Positions 55,244 through 63,011 of a stretch of DNA of 64,000 nucleotides are shown piece by piece (the first letter of the stretch is position 1; the number at the start of each line of letters is the position of its first letter). The stretch spans positions 393,323-457,322 of the forward strand of contig NZ_PZJN01000003.1 in NCBI RefSeq assembly GCF_003206695.1, given 5' to 3'. The notes under the pieces were generated by a model, which saw only the letters and a list, made by a program, of their open reading frames with translations, had not been told where the DNA came from and made no database searches. Source of the stretch: Salinicola halophyticus. Its GTDB lineage: Bacteria; Pseudomonadota; Gammaproteobacteria; Pseudomonadales; Halomonadaceae. Both the position numbers and the translations under genes were made by a program.

Positions 55244-56242
55244 ATGCTGTCACGAGTTGCCGAGAACCTATACTGGCTGGCCCGCTACCTCGAACGCGCC
55301 GAAGACACCGCCCGGCTGATCAGCGTCAACAGCAATCTGCTGCTCGACATGCCGGGCAAGGCGGCACTGAGCTGGTCGACGCTGATCGATATCACCGGTA
55401 GCGGCGAGGTGTTCGATGCCCTCTTCGAGGAGCGTAACGAACGCAACGTGGTGGATTTTCTGTGCCTGTCCCGCGAACACGACAGTTCGATTTTATCGTC
55501 GATGGCCAACGCTCGGGAAAATCTACGCACGACCCGCGATGTGGTCCCGAGGGAGATCTGGGAAGAGATCAATCACTGCTATCTCGAAATCAGCGAACAG
55601 ACGCTCACTGGATTGAAACCCCGTAGCCGCGACAGTTTTCTGAAGAGCGTGACGCGTGCCTGTCAGACGCTGACCGGGTTGATCGAAGGAACGCTGAGCC
55701 ATACCGAAGCGCGCACCTTCCTGTCACTGGGTCGGCATCTCGAACGCGCCGACATGACAACCCGCATCATCGATGTGCGCTCCAACAATCTGCTGCCACG
55801 CAATCCGGAAGAACTGATTCCCTTCGAGCATCTGCAATGGATGAGCGTGCTCAAGTCACTGACTGCCTATCAGATGTACCGTCAGCAGGTGAGGTTACGC
55901 GTCCGCGGGCCCGATGTGCTGCGCTTCCTGTTGCAGAACCACGCCCTGCCTCGCTCCGTGCTGCGCAGTCTGGAAGAGGTCAGCTGGGAGCTGGAGTCGC
56001 TCCCTCATCACGATCGACCGCTGGCCGTTGCCACCTTGATCCGCGCCGAAGTCGCCGAGGCGGACGTTCAGGCGCTGGCCCGCGCACCGGAACAGCTGCA
56101 CCGGCTGATCGATGAATTCCAGATCGGCTTCAACAACCTTCACGAAGCCATTGCCAGTGCCTATTTCGCGGTGAGCGAGCGGCCGGTGATGGCGGCGCAA
56201 AGCCAGGAGCAGTCAGCGTTCGTTGACGATGACGAGGATTGA
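55244..56242 (+). CDS. Alpha-E domain protein
   Basis: 332 residues, nearly all helical. It starts MLSRVAENLYWLARYLERAEDTARLISVNSNLLLD, the alpha-E hallmark. It works with the adjacent ATP-grasp protein, and in the neighbouring operon the same two modules are one chain. GGGGGAG lies eight bases upstream of the ATG. Biochemical role unknown. Confidence 0.9.
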   Translation: MLSRVAENLYWLARYLERAEDTARLISVNSNLLLDMPGKAALSWSTLIDITGSGEVFDALFEERNERNVVDFLCLSREHDSSILSSMANARENLRTTRDVVPREIWEEINHCYLEISEQTLTGLKPRSRDSFLKSVTRACQTLTGLIEGTLSHTEARTFLSLGRHLERADMTTRIIDVRSNNLLPRNPEELIPFEHLQWMSVLKSLTAYQMYRQQVRLRVRGPDVLRFLLQNHALPRSVLRSLEEVSWELESLPHHDRPLAVATLIRAEVAEADVQALARAPEQLHRLIDEFQIGFNNLHEAIASAYFAVSERPVMAAQSQEQSAFVDDDED

Positions 56243-56262
56243 ACCGGCTTGATCGGACAGCG

Positions 56263-56304
56263 GAGCCAGGAGCCAGGAGCCAAGAGCCAAGAGCCAAGAG
56301 CCAA
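56263..56304. repeat. 7-bp simple sequence repeat after the alpha-E gene
   Basis: Six head-to-tail copies of GAGCCAR (two GAGCCAG, four GAGCCAA), 21 bp after the alpha-E stop, in a non-coding gap. A prime candidate for length variation between isolates. Confidence 0.93.
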
Positions 56305-56437
56305 GAGCGTGACAGTGGAAACCGGGTGACGGGCTCCGCCACCCGATTCCGACATCGTTACGTCTCCACGGGCTTGTCCTGCGTGGCTTCGGGACGTATT
56401 TCGAACGTGATGGCGGGCGTTACTTCAGAATCGCCAG

Positions 56438-57514
56438 CTAGCGGAGCGAATCCGCGGAAGCGGCACCTAGCGATACGACCTGGTGGATGTATTCGAGCTT
56501 GTCGCGAATCGCCGGGGTGATGACCAGCGGCACCATATCGAGCATTCCCATTTCGCGATTGAGTTCGTTGAGTACCAGGCCCACCTGCTGATAGGACAGG
56601 ATCATGCCATTGATGCCGCCATCGTTGGCTGCCCGCCGCATTCCCAGATTTTCCGCGGTATCCAGTACCGCGACGATATCCAGATAGGCAGCAAAGGTCT
56701 CGGCGAAATCTTCCCACGCATGCATGGTGGCATAAGCCGATACGTGAGACCTGGCCCAGTCCGGTGCCGGCCCTTGCTCATAATAGCGCTCCAGTGCTTC
56801 GGCGTAGGTCGGGTCTTCATGATTGCCGAAGACAGCGCGACTGGCATCCTCATCCTGACCCTTGACCAGCAGATCCCAGTAGTAGTGGCCGATCTCATGT
56901 CGAAAATGGCCGATCAAGGTTCGATGAGACTCGTTCATGTCGACGCGCAGACGTTCGCGCTCGGCATCGTCGGTCTCCATCAGGTTGATCGTGATCAGAC
57001 CCTGGGCATGGCCGGTGTAAACCTTCTCGGTACTGCCGGTGGAGCGCCAAAGCCCCGCATCCGGCAGAGCGTCGGCCATGAACGCGAAACTCAGCGGCAG
57101 CGGCGAATCGTCCTGCGGGGAAGGATGTGGCAGGCCGATCAGGTCCAGCGTGTAGAACAACCGGCGCTTGGCGGCCTCGAGCGCTGCCCAGCGCTCACGG
57201 TGCCCTTCGATCGACAGGTCGGGAATGACCGCGTTGTGACGACAGCAATCGCAGAGCCCGGCGTAGGCCGCATGATCAGCTGGAGTCTGCATCCGGTTGC
57301 AGACGTTTTCGCTGGCATAGTTGAAACATTTCACCAGCGCCGTGCCGCAGCTGGCATTGGCGCAGCGATAGCCGACTTCGTTGTCCGGCAGCATCGCGGC
57401 GATGGCATGGCAAACGGGACACCAGCCGACCTCGGCATCGCACACCACACACTGAGTGTTATCGAAGAAAAGCCGACTTGGCGGATTACAGTGATGGCAT
57501 TCAAAGGTACGCAT
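56438..57514 (-). CDS. Zinc-ribbon metallopeptidase (Peptidase_Mx type)
   Basis: 358 residues. Four Cys-pair knuckles lie in the first 100 residues (CHHC, CVVC, CPVC, CDCC), followed by a metzincin-like active site FRHEIGHYYWDLL (HEXXH near 203). It is predicted to be a cytoplasmic zinc protease; the family is a recurrent partner of ATP-grasp/alpha-E/transglutaminase clusters, perhaps trimming the product. ATG 57514 has GGGAG seven bases upstream. Confidence 0.87.
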   Translation of the reverse strand: MRTFECHHCNPPSRLFFDNTQCVVCDAEVGWCPVCHAIAAMLPDNEVGYRCANASCGTALVKCFNYASENVCNRMQTPADHAAYAGLCDCCRHNAVIPDLSIEGHRERWAALEAAKRRLFYTLDLIGLPHPSPQDDSPLPLSFAFMADALPDAGLWRSTGSTEKVYTGHAQGLITINLMETDDAERERLRVDMNESHRTLIGHFRHEIGHYYWDLLVKGQDEDASRAVFGNHEDPTYAEALERYYEQGPAPDWARSHVSAYATMHAWEDFAETFAAYLDIVAVLDTAENLGMRRAANDGGINGMILSYQQVGLVLNELNREMGMLDMVPLVITPAIRDKLEYIHQVVSLGAASADSLR

Positions 57515-57600
57515 GACCAATCTCCCTATCAGCAGACGCACGACACCGTCGACGACGGTGTATCCACAGGCCCAGTCTTTGTCAGCAGATTACGTTTTCC

Positions 57601-58041
57601 TCACGAATCGGCGACGTGTCGATAGTCGAATTCGAGTCGATCGTCGAACGCCAGCGTCGACAGCGCTTGATCCAGGGTCGCGACCCGCTCAACGACGACA
57701 GTGCGAGAATCGTCATCGAGATTCCGACCGGTTCGGGTTTCGATCATCGCCATCAAGGAATCAGCGCTCAACTGGCCATCGTAGTGCACCCGATCGATCG
57801 AGGCGTCGTGAGACCCCGGGAGATAGATCGTATTGTTGGAGAAGTCCACCGCATAGGCGATCACGCCGGGGACGATGAACAGCAGCAGGCCCAGACCATC
57901 GGCAATGGCTACGCCGGGATCGACACGTCCCTGAAGCTGGCCCTTGCGCTCCGGATAGAAAAGTGTGCCGCAGCCGGTGAGAGATAGCATCAAGCCGGCC
58001 ACGACAGCGCCAGCCATCAAGCGTCGAAAACGAGGTTGCAT
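57601..58041 (-). CDS. Small lipoprotein of unknown function
   Basis: 146 residues with the lipobox MLSLTGC (lipidated cysteine at 24). A hydrophobic segment GVAIADGLGLLLFIVPGVIAYAVDF may span or associate with the membrane. A C-terminal globular part follows with no recognised domain. ATG 58041 has GGAA eight bases upstream. A longer in-frame frame reaches 58437 but runs through the YIP1 gene and the tandem repeat, and is rejected. Confidence 0.75.
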   Translation of the reverse strand: MQPRFRRLMAGAVVAGLMLSLTGCGTLFYPERKGQLQGRVDPGVAIADGLGLLLFIVPGVIAYAVDFSNNTIYLPGSHDASIDRVHYDGQLSADSLMAMIETRTGRNLDDDSRTVVVERVATLDQALSTLAFDDRLEFDYRHVADS

Positions 58042-58093
58042 TGCAGGGTTCCAGTGACATGTAGGTAACGCGAGGTAACCTAATCCATCAGCC

Positions 58094-58140
58094 GACGACA
58101 AGTCCAGACGACAAGTCCAGACGACAAGTCCAGACGACAT
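58094..58140. repeat. Perfect 13-bp tandem repeat
   Basis: GACGACAAGTCCA occurs three times without mismatch (58094, 58107, 58120), then a partial fourth copy. Perfect identity suggests recent expansion. It lies between the YIP1 gene and the lipoprotein gene. Confidence 0.93.
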
Positions 58141-58207
58141 GCGCAGACGAGACATCGAGGATGACGCCCGCACTTCAGGTACGGGCGCCGGCAGAGCCGC
58201 CTTTGAA

Positions 58208-58813
58208 TCAGACCAGCGACGCGCCATAGCCCCAAAGCAATACGGTGATCGCCAGCAGCGCTTCCAGCACCAGCACGCCAATAGCCAGCGCGGCGCTCGA
58301 GGCGCGCATGCCCTCGTGCTGATCGATAGCCAGGAAGGACGGCAGGCCCGCATAGACGAGATAGGCCGTGTAGCAGAGCCCGGCGATGCCCGCCAACAGG
58401 CACAGCCACACCAGCGGATAGAGGGCCACCACGCCACTCAGGAACATCGGTGTCGCCATGTAGCCCGCGAACACGACGCAGTGGTTGAGATCCGGGCGTT
58501 CCGGATAGCGACGTGCCAGCCAATGGATCACATTACCCATCAACCAGATGGCGCCCAGAATCAGCGCATAGAAGATGATAGCCAGCAGCACCGCGGTCGT
58601 CGGCGAGACGCTGACGGTCTTTGCCAGCCCGTCTTCGGTGGTTCCGAAGTGCCAGCCCACCACCGTGGTGCCGATGAAAGCGCAGACGACCGGGATGGCG
58701 GCCATCAGCAGCACGTGGGAGCCGTAGAAATGCGAGATGGTTTCGTTCTCGCCACGGATCTGCTGCCATTCGCGGTTGGGATGCGTGAGCAGTCCCCAGA
58801 CGTGATGAATCAT
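58208..58813 (-). CDS. YIP1-family membrane protein
   Basis: 201 residues with about five membrane helices. The N-terminus MIHHVWGLLTHPNREWQQIR is typical of bacterial YIP1 proteins, and the NCVVFAGYMATPMFLSGVV and YLVYAGLPSFLAI blocks follow. Function unknown. GGAGGTG lies five to six bases before the ATG. Confidence 0.88.
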   Translation of the reverse strand: MIHHVWGLLTHPNREWQQIRGENETISHFYGSHVLLMAAIPVVCAFIGTTVVGWHFGTTEDGLAKTVSVSPTTAVLLAIIFYALILGAIWLMGNVIHWLARRYPERPDLNHCVVFAGYMATPMFLSGVVALYPLVWLCLLAGIAGLCYTAYLVYAGLPSFLAIDQHEGMRASSAALAIGVLVLEALLAITVLLWGYGASLV

Positions 58814-59184
58814 GACACACCTCCCGCCGCCGCGGGCCGCCTACGACGGGTTTGCGATGGTGTCCTGCTCCGCTCGTCTGTTCCGACGATGCCGGACGCG
58901 GCCCTGACTCTCACTATAGGAAAGATCGCGAGATAGAAAAGATCGCATGAGTGGAAAGAGTGATATCAAAGAGCGATATCAGAGACCGATATCAAAGACT
59001 GCAGACGAGAGGCCGCGGCGGTCCGATACCATCGAGGCGTTCGCGAATGCTTTTTGGCAGTCGCCCTTTCCTGCCTGCAGTTCGCATCTCTATACTGGCG
59101 GCCCGACGAATCACTGCCGATCACGTCATATCGAGCATATGCCGCGTTCCGCTTGACGCTGATGAATACAGGAAAGAACACCCC
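58814..59184. other. YIP1-proS divergent intergenic region
   Basis: 371 bp without a credible gene. It contains a degenerate tandem GATATCAAAGAGC-like repeat at about 58960-59001 (GATATC at 58962, 58974 and 58988), placed where the proS leader should be. I found no T-box, which would not be expected in this group. Confidence 0.55.
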
Positions 59185-60894
59185 ATGCGTGCCAGCCAAC
59201 TACAGATCTCGACCCTCAAGGAAACGCCCGCCGACGCGGAGATCGTCAGCCACCAGCTGATGCTGCGTGCCGGCATGATCCGTCGCCTGACCTCGGGACT
59301 CTATACCTGGTTGCCGGTCGGCGTGAGAACGTTACGCAAGGTCGAACGCATCGTTCGCGAGGAGATGGATCGGGCGGGCGCGCAGGAAGTGTTGATGCCG
59401 GCTGTCCAGCCCGCCGAGCTGTGGCAGGAATCCGGCCGCTGGGACGAGTACGGCCCCGAGCTGCTGCGTCTCAAGGATCGTCATCAGCGCGACTACTGCG
59501 TCGGCCCGACGCATGAAGAAGTCATCACCGATCTGGTGCGGCGCGAAATCAGCAGCTACAAGCAGCTGCCGACCAACTTCTATCAGGTCCAGACCAAGTT
59601 CCGCGACGAGATCCGGCCGCGTTTCGGCGTGATGCGCTCGCGCGAATTCATCATGAAGGACGCCTATTCGTTCGACAGCGATGAAGACGGCCTCAAGGCG
59701 TCCTATCAGCGCATGTACGACGCCTACGTCCGCATCTTCACCCGCCTGGGCCTCGACTTCCGTCCGGTGCTGGCCGACAACGGCTCCATTGGCGGCACCG
59801 GTTCGCACGAGTTTCATGTGCTGGCCGATTCTGGCGAAGACGCCGTGGTGTTCTCCACCGGCTCCGACTACGCCGCCAATATCGAGAAGGCCGAGGCGCT
59901 GCCGCCCCGGGGCGCCGAGCGTGCCGCGCCCCAGGAAACGCTGCGTCAGGTTCCCACGCCGGGCGTTCGCACCATCGCCGCGCTGGTCGAAGGCTTCGAT
60001 CTACCGATCGAGAAGACCGTCAAGACGTTGATCGTCCACGCTGCCGACGGCGGCCTGATCGCGCTGATGGTGCGCGGCGATCATCAGCTCAACGAGATCA
60101 AGGCCGAGAACCTCGAGGGCGTCGCGGCGCCGTTGGCCATGGCCAGTGAAGAGGAAATTCGGGCCGCCATCGGCGCCGGCCCCGGCTCGCTGGGTCCGAT
60201 CAAGCTGCCGATGCCGCTGATCATCGACCACAGTGTCGCCCTAATGAGCGACTTCGGTGCTGGCGCCAACGTCGACGACCAGCATCTGTTCGGGATCAAC
60301 TGGGAGCGTGATCTGCCGCTGCCCGAGGTCGCCGACCTGCGTAACGTGGTCGAGGGCGATCCGTCACCCGACGGTCAGGGCACGCTTTCGATCACCCGAG
60401 GCATCGAAGTCGGCCACGTCTTCCAGCTCGGCCAGAAGTATTCCAGGGCCATGAATGCCACCGTGCTCGACGACGGCGGTCAGCCGGCGACGCTGTGGAT
60501 GGGCTGTTACGGGATCGGCATCACTCGCGTGGTGGCAGCCGCCATCGAGCAGAATCACGACGCCGGCGGGATCATCTGGCCCGACGCCATTGCGCCCTTC
60601 CGGCTGGCGATCGTGCCGATGAACGCCCACAAGTCGGACCGGGTGCGCGAAACCGCCGACAAGCTTTACCAGGAGCTGACGGATGCCGGTATCGACGTGC
60701 TGCTGGATGATCGCGACCTGCGTCCCGGCGTCAAGTTTGCCGACCAGGAGCTGATGGGCATTCCCCACCGTCTGGTCATCGGTGATCGTGGGCTGGATAA
60801 CGGCGAGCTGGAGTACAAGGGGCGCCGCGACAGCGAAGTCACGATGGTGGCGCTGGATAATCTCCGAGCGTTCCTGGACACCCGCTTCGCCTGA
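59185..60894 (+). CDS. proS: Prolyl-tRNA synthetase, bacterial type with editing domain
   Basis: Charges tRNA-Pro and edits mischarged Ala. At 570 residues it has class II motif 1 ([13 protein letters not shown]), motif 2 ([25 protein letters not shown]) and motif 3 ([13 protein letters not shown]). The INS editing domain is inserted at about 225-400, and the C-terminal anticodon-binding domain ends [13 protein letters not shown] 59185 has AGGAAAG upstream; the in-frame extension to 58951 crosses the repeat region and is rejected. Confidence 0.97.
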   Translation: MRASQLQISTLKETPADAEIVSHQLMLRAGMIRRLTSGLYTWLPVGVRTLRKVERIVREEMDRAGAQEVLMPAVQPAELWQESGRWDEYGPELLRLKDRHQRDYCVGPTHEEVITDLVRREISSYKQLPTNFYQVQTKFRDEIRPRFGVMRSREFIMKDAYSFDSDEDGLKASYQRMYDAYVRIFTRLGLDFRPVLADNGSIGGTGSHEFHVLADSGEDAVVFSTGSDYAANIEKAEALPPRGAERAAPQETLRQVPTPGVRTIAALVEGFDLPIEKTVKTLIVHAADGGLIALMVRGDHQLNEIKAENLEGVAAPLAMASEEEIRAAIGAGPGSLGPIKLPMPLIIDHSVALMSDFGAGANVDDQHLFGINWERDLPLPEVADLRNVVEGDPSPDGQGTLSITRGIEVGHVFQLGQKYSRAMNATVLDDGGQPATLWMGCYGIGITRVVAAAIEQNHDAGGIIWPDAIAPFRLAIVPMNAHKSDRVRETADKLYQELTDAGIDVLLDDRDLRPGVKFADQELMGIPHRLVIGDRGLDNGELEYKGRRDSEVTMVALDNLRAFLDTRFA

Positions 60895-60909
60895 TCGGTC
60901 GACAGAGTG

Positions 60910-61545
60910 ATGACTCGGCTTTCCGCCATTCCGGTGACGGCGATCTGGCTCGTCGTCGCCGGGCTGCCGAGCGCCGACATGGCGCTGGCACAGTCGATCG
61001 CGCCTGCCAAGCAATCCGATGAAGCGGGGGAACCCCCGTCTCAGGATCTGCTGGATGCGCTGTCTCGCGCCATGGCTGCACCCGACGGTTTCGAGGATGC
61101 CTTCGACGCTCAGGTGTGGCTGCTGGACATGCAGTCGCGCCTGGCCAGACGCCAACCCCAGGCCTACCCCTCCCGCCGCGCCCGGCTGGCGCTGCTCGAG
61201 CGCATTCACGCCGAAGCTCGACGGGCTCAGCTGCCGCCGGAGCTGGTATTGGCGTTGATCGATGTGGAGAGCCGCTTCCAACCGAACGCGGTCTCGTCGG
61301 CCGGCGCGCTGGGGCTGATGCAGGTGATGCCGTTCTGGAAAGCCGAGATCGGCCGAACGCAGGACGACCTCCACGATATCGATACCAATCTGCGCTACGG
61401 CTGTACCATCCTGGCTCACTATCTCGACCGCGAAAACGGCGACTGGACCCACGCCCTGGCCCGCTACAACGGCAGCCTGGGTCGCACGATTTATCCGGAA
61501 CTGGTGATGCAGGCGTGGTTCACGCGCTGGTGGGTGGAGCGCTGA
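60910..61545 (+). CDS. Lytic transglycosylase domain protein
   Basis: Periplasmic peptidoglycan lyase, 211 residues. A signal peptide ends near LAQS (27-30). The SLT domain has catalytic E120 (LALIDVESRFQPNAVSSAGALGLMQVMP), then LARYNGSLGRTIYPELVM. It is small, with no accessory domain. ATG 60910 directly follows an in-frame GTG. It lies 15 bp after proS, a frequent arrangement in related genomes. Confidence 0.9.
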   Translation: MTRLSAIPVTAIWLVVAGLPSADMALAQSIAPAKQSDEAGEPPSQDLLDALSRAMAAPDGFEDAFDAQVWLLDMQSRLARRQPQAYPSRRARLALLERIHAEARRAQLPPELVLALIDVESRFQPNAVSSAGALGLMQVMPFWKAEIGRTQDDLHDIDTNLRYGCTILAHYLDRENGDWTHALARYNGSLGRTIYPELVMQAWFTRWWVER

Positions 61546-61562
61546 ACAGCATCGCAGCCTCG

Positions 61563-62078
61563 CTACTGCTTGCGGTCTTCGACCTCGGTATGTGACGTCC
61601 CCGGTGGCAACGGGTGGCCCTTTGCCAGCTCGGCCCGCGTCGCCTCGCGCACCTCCAGAATCTCGATCTCGTAGGTCAGCGTCTCTCCCGCCAGCGGATG
61701 GTTGGCATCCACGGTAATCCGCGACTCGTCGACGGCGACCAACGTCACCGTTCGCGGGCCGTCCGGCCCTTGCGCCTGAAAGCGCTGGCCGGCCTCGAGC
61801 CTCTGGTCTTCCGGAAACGACGAACGAGGGCTGTCGCTGACCAGCGCCTCGTCGCGTTCGCCATAGGTATCGGCGGGCGCGAGAGTCGCGCTCAACCGCG
61901 CCCCGGGGCCGTGAGTGGCCAGTACCGCCTCCAGCGCTGGAAACAGATTGCCATGCCCATGCAGGTATTCGAGTGGTTGCTGGCGCGCGCGCGAATCGTC
62001 GAGCGTGCGGCCGTTTGCATCCAGCAGGGCATAGTGAAGGGTCGCGACGCGGGACGGCTCGATGACGAGCTGGCTCAT
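61563..62078 (-). CDS. FKBP-type peptidyl-prolyl isomerase, SlyD/FkpB-like
   Basis: Prolyl isomerase and chaperone, cytoplasmic (no signal). At 171 residues the FKBP core is interrupted by an insert-in-flap chaperone segment: LHYALLDANGRTLDDSR, PLEYLHGHGNLFPALEAVLATHGPGA, ITVDANHPLAGETLTYEIEILEVREAT. A His-rich metal tail as in SlyD is absent. GGAG is five bases upstream. It converges with the lytic transglycosylase gene. Confidence 0.9.
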   Translation of the reverse strand: MSQLVIEPSRVATLHYALLDANGRTLDDSRARQQPLEYLHGHGNLFPALEAVLATHGPGARLSATLAPADTYGERDEALVSDSPRSSFPEDQRLEAGQRFQAQGPDGPRTVTLVAVDESRITVDANHPLAGETLTYEIEILEVREATRAELAKGHPLPPGTSHTEVEDRKQ

Positions 62079-62181
62079 GATGACTCCAGACAGAGGATGG
62101 ATTCAGTGCGGTTGAAGGATGAGATCGACCCGATACGCCGATAAACGGTGCTTAGAACGCATTCGAGTGCACGACTGAAAG

Positions 62182-62221
62182 GCTCGGTGAAAAGCCTCTT
62201 TGCTCGGTGAAAAGCCCCTTT
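62182..62221 (-). terminator. Duplicated 20-bp hairpin unit after rfaH
   Basis: Two tandem 20-bp units (GCTCGGTGAAAAGCCTCTTT at 62182, GCTCGGTGAAAAGCCCCTTT at 62202). On the minus strand GGCTTTTCACCGAGCC followed by TTTC can act as a terminator six bases after the rfaH stop. Tandem duplication of a terminator element is unusual. Confidence 0.5.
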
Positions 62222-62227
62222 GAAAAA

Positions 62228-62764
62228 CTACGAGGTGTGCTTGCGCAAGGCGTCGACCGGTACCTCGAGGCGCTGGGTCTGCTGCAGCAGATTGAGCAGC
62301 ACGATGGCGCGCTCTTCGCCTTTCTGCGCCTCGAAGACGGCCTGCAGGGCACGAAACGGCCCGTCGGTGATCTCGACGATATCGCCCTGGCGATAGTAGA
62401 CGTTGGCGCGGTCGCGGCTGTCGTCGGCAGCGACGCGATCGCGTAGCGTCTCGACCAGCGCGTCCTGCACGAACACTGGTTCCTGACCGAAGCTGACCAA
62501 CCGCAGGACGCCGCGGGTGGAGCGAATCGGTCGCCAGTTACTGGCGATACGGTCGAGACGAATGAACAGATAGTGGGGAAACAGCGGCTCGGCCACCCAG
62601 GCCAGTTTGCCGCGCCGGCGTTTCTGCACCTCGAGCACCGGGTGAAATACCTCGTAGCCCTGATTGTCGAGATGTTCGCTGGCACGAAACGACTCGCCGC
62701 CCTTGCACTGGATCACGTACCAGCGGGGTAGCGATTCACCATCCTGCGTCGATTCATTGGCCAT
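62228..62764 (-). CDS. rfaH: Transcription antiterminator RfaH
   Basis: NusG paralogue recruited to ops-containing operons, coupling transcription and translation. At 178 residues the NGN domain (about 12-120) has WYVIQCKGGESFRASEHLDNQGYEVFHP and PLFPHYLFIRL; the C-terminal KOW domain (about 125-172) has YRQGDIVEITDGPFRALQAVFE. Its targets (surface polysaccharide operons, typically) are not in this window. It diverges from ampG. Confidence 0.92.
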   Translation of the reverse strand: MANESTQDGESLPRWYVIQCKGGESFRASEHLDNQGYEVFHPVLEVQKRRRGKLAWVAEPLFPHYLFIRLDRIASNWRPIRSTRGVLRLVSFGQEPVFVQDALVETLRDRVAADDSRDRANVYYRQGDIVEITDGPFRALQAVFEAQKGEERAIVLLNLLQQTQRLEVPVDALRKHTS

Positions 62765-62792
62765 CGGTAGTAATCCCTTCCTGCTCGTCGCT

Positions 62793-62838
62793 ATTGGACT
62801 CAGCCACTGGACTCAGCTGCCAATCACAGCTGCCAACA
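62793..62838. repeat. Two adjacent 13-bp duplications upstream of rfaH
   Basis: ATTGGACTCAGCC/ACTGGACTCAGCT (62793, 62806) runs into CAGCTGCCAATCA/CAGCTGCCAACAA (62814, 62827), two overlapping duplications in the rfaH-ampG divergent gap. Confidence 0.8.
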
Positions 62839-63011
62839 AAGATAATGTCAGTCGTCGCCCATCGTTCCGGGGTCACCATGCCTCATCGCGATGATGGCTC
62901 GGGATAGTTCTTTCAGGATAGATTCGAGCCAGACGTGACAGGCCATCTAGAGTACCATTTTCGACCCGACTCGTCCGCCCGCGGCGGGTCGATCCGGTTT
63001 TGGGAGGTTGC

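Noticed and set aside
53980-55245. 421-codon open frame antisense to the ATP-grasp gene
   Set aside because: No recognisable family, whereas the sense protein has all ATP-grasp motifs.
46363-57514. Amidoligase cluster as a horizontally acquired island
   Set aside because: Base composition and codon use look like the neighbours, and no integrase, tRNA or direct-repeat boundary was seen.
58042-58437. N-terminal extension of the small lipoprotein into the YIP1 gene
   Set aside because: The extension reads through the 13-bp repeat and antisense-free YIP1 coding DNA; the lipobox start at 58041 is far better.
60364-61452. 362-codon open frame antisense to proS and the transglycosylase
   Set aside because: Runs across two confident sense genes; composition of a shadow frame.
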